From a virus: a stretch of 23,452 bases of DNA. The translations under genes were made by a program, and so were the position numbers. The stretch spans positions 1 through 23,452 of IMG/VR virus record IMGVR_UViG_3300025684_000938; one strand, written 5' to 3'. Shown here one piece after another: positions 22,387 through 23,452 of this stretch; position 1 is the stretch's first letter, and each line of letters opens with the position of its first letter. The notes under the pieces were generated by a model. The model was not told the DNA's origin. It saw only the letters and a program-made list of their open reading frames with translations, and did no database searches.

Positions 22387-23418
22387 TTAAGAAGCAGCTA
22401 AGCCGTCGTCTAAATTAATCCAGCCACCGTTTTGATAACCTTCAAATTTATTATTTGTAGTATTATAGATAACCATTCCGTTTGCAGCAGTTAGTGCATC
22501 TCGCTCTGCTGTAGTTAAACTACCAAATTGTACAAAACTTTGTGCATTAATACTTCCGTCTATTCCGTTAATAATAATAGACGAATCGTCAGTAGCCACA
22601 CTACCAACAAATGATGCGGCTTCTACGTTTCCTGTAAATACACCATTACCATTTACATCAAGTGCTTCGGCAGGGGTTGCAGTACCAACCCCTAGTTTGT
22701 TATCTCTCCAGACCATAAAATACGATCCGTCATTAAAAACTCCAGTAGGTGTATTACCAAAATACATTCCGTTTTCTCTACCAAAGAATATATTTGTAGT
22801 TAGTGTTCCGTTTACATCTTCTCTTCCAAACGTAACAGTACCGTAAATAGCTGATATATCCCCTGTTAGGTCTGTCTCTGACACTCTTCGAAGATTTAAA
22901 AGACTTCGATTGTCATTACTAGCAATATCAAGATTAACTTCACCAATCCCACCATTTAGTCCGTCACCTGGTTGATCTGCATTATCGAGTCTTACTCTAG
23001 GAGATGAAATATTACCAGTACGTATACTTCCGTCAATACCGTCAACAATTAGATTTGAATCATCGCCGAATACACTACCAGTTAATTCACCGTCTAGTGT
23101 TCCGACTACATTACCTGTTACAGTTCCATTAAGTGTACCAACTACAGTGCCATTAAATGTATCTGTCGGTTCCCACTTGCTAGTACCACTATTATATGTC
23201 AATACATCATTGTCTGATGCACCTGTTAAATCAGTATCAGTAAGTGCATCTAATGTTGTGGAGCCACCACCACCTGAACCAGTAACTAACGTTCCGCCAG
23301 CAGTACTACCGTCACCTGCGTATAGCAGTTTGGTATCTGTAGTGTAGATTAGTTCACCTTCTACGGGTGTTATTAGCAAGCGCTCTGCATCTGTGCCGCG
23401 TCTTAGACGTAATGCCAT
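22387..23418 (-). CDS. phage tail-fibre-like structural protein
   Basis: 343 aa. The N-terminus RLRRGTDAERL...PVEGELIYTTDTKLLYAGDG is the domain at the start of many marine T4-like fibre and structural proteins, similar to the Mtd N-terminal domain. A Gly/Ser linker (GSGGGGS) is followed by G-T-V/L-x-G-x repeats (NGTVVGTLNGTVTGNVVGTL). A second module appears twice: GDDSNLIVDGIDGSI and TDDSSIIINGIDGSI. The C-terminus (TAERDALTAANGMVIYNTTNNKFEGY) is the usual short capping segment. No peptidase S74 chaperone domain is visible. AGGAG lies 7 nt before the ATG. The protein probably forms a trimeric fibre or adhesin on the virion. A rho-independent terminator follows. Confidence 0.88.
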   Translation of the reverse strand: MALRLRRGTDAERLLITPVEGELIYTTDTKLLYAGDGSTAGGTLVTGSGGGGSTTLDALTDTDLTGASDNDVLTYNSGTSKWEPTDTFNGTVVGTLNGTVTGNVVGTLDGELTGSVFGDDSNLIVDGIDGSIRTGNISSPRVRLDNADQPGDGLNGGIGEVNLDIASNDNRSLLNLRRVSETDLTGDISAIYGTVTFGREDVNGTLTTNIFFGRENGMYFGNTPTGVFNDGSYFMVWRDNKLGVGTATPAEALDVNGNGVFTGNVEAASFVGSVATDDSSIIINGIDGSINAQSFVQFGSLTTAERDALTAANGMVIYNTTNNKFEGYQNGGWINLDDGLAAS

Positions 23419-23452
23419 GTATATACTCCTAGAATATCTATTATTAGTATTT

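Noticed and set aside
1-23452. tRNA genes, CRISPR arrays, insertion sequences, attachment sites
   Set aside because: No cloverleaf, spaced direct repeats, transposase or integrase was seen on either strand.

Overview
The window looks like the accessory region of a marine T4-like myovirus (a cyanophage or SAR11-phage relative). The evidence is the right-hand end, where a structural gene begins with the marine T4-like fibre N-terminus (similar to the Mtd N-terminal domain) and carries short glycine-rich repeats. Other support comes from several T4-type late-promoter boxes (TATAAATA) placed just upstream of genes, strong AT bias, and extreme packing: most neighbouring genes overlap by 1 to 16 nt and no gap exceeds about 160 bp. 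No tRNA, rRNA, insertion sequence or CRISPR array was seen. Host and phage genus cannot be fixed from this window.

Layout. (A) 1-4833, plus strand: a surface-sugar block with the tail of an unknown gene, a GT-A-like glycosyltransferase, a second glycosyltransferase-like protein, an SGNH-type hydrolase, a UDP-glucose/GDP-mannose dehydrogenase family enzyme, and a shorter paralogue of the first glycosyltransferase. (B) 15365-4820, minus strand: glycosyltransferase-like protein, stand-alone SPASM-like iron-sulfur protein, radical SAM core protein, radical SAM protein with an N-terminal Cys-rich domain, DegT/DnrJ aminotransferase, QueC-like PP-loop ATPase, a second Cys-rich-domain radical SAM protein, nitroreductase, another radical SAM protein, NodU/CmcH-type carbamoyltransferase, and a SAM methyltransferase. 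(C) 15527-17786, plus strand: an Fe(II)/2-oxoglutarate (2OG) oxygenase and a B12-binding-type radical SAM enzyme. (D) 22287-17776, minus strand: radical SAM enzyme, Asp/Asn-hydroxylase-like 2OG oxygenase, unknown protein, TauD-like 2OG oxygenase, a further 2OG oxygenase, sulfotransferase, and a fifth 2OG oxygenase. (E) 22341-23452, minus strand: fibre-like structural gene with its own intrinsic terminator.

Taken together there are six radical SAM core proteins (plus one detached SPASM-like domain) and five 2OG oxygenases in 23 kb. They sit with carbamoyl, methyl, sulfo and amino transfer enzymes. The likeliest reading (inference) is that the phage encodes one or more tailoring pathways for a sugar, glycan, peptide or nucleoside-like small molecule. 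The product cannot be read from sequence. Regulation appears mixed: two sigma-70-like promoters whose -10 box lies only 5-6 nt before the start codon (predicted leaderless mRNAs), and late-type boxes around the divergent junction at 15.4 kb.
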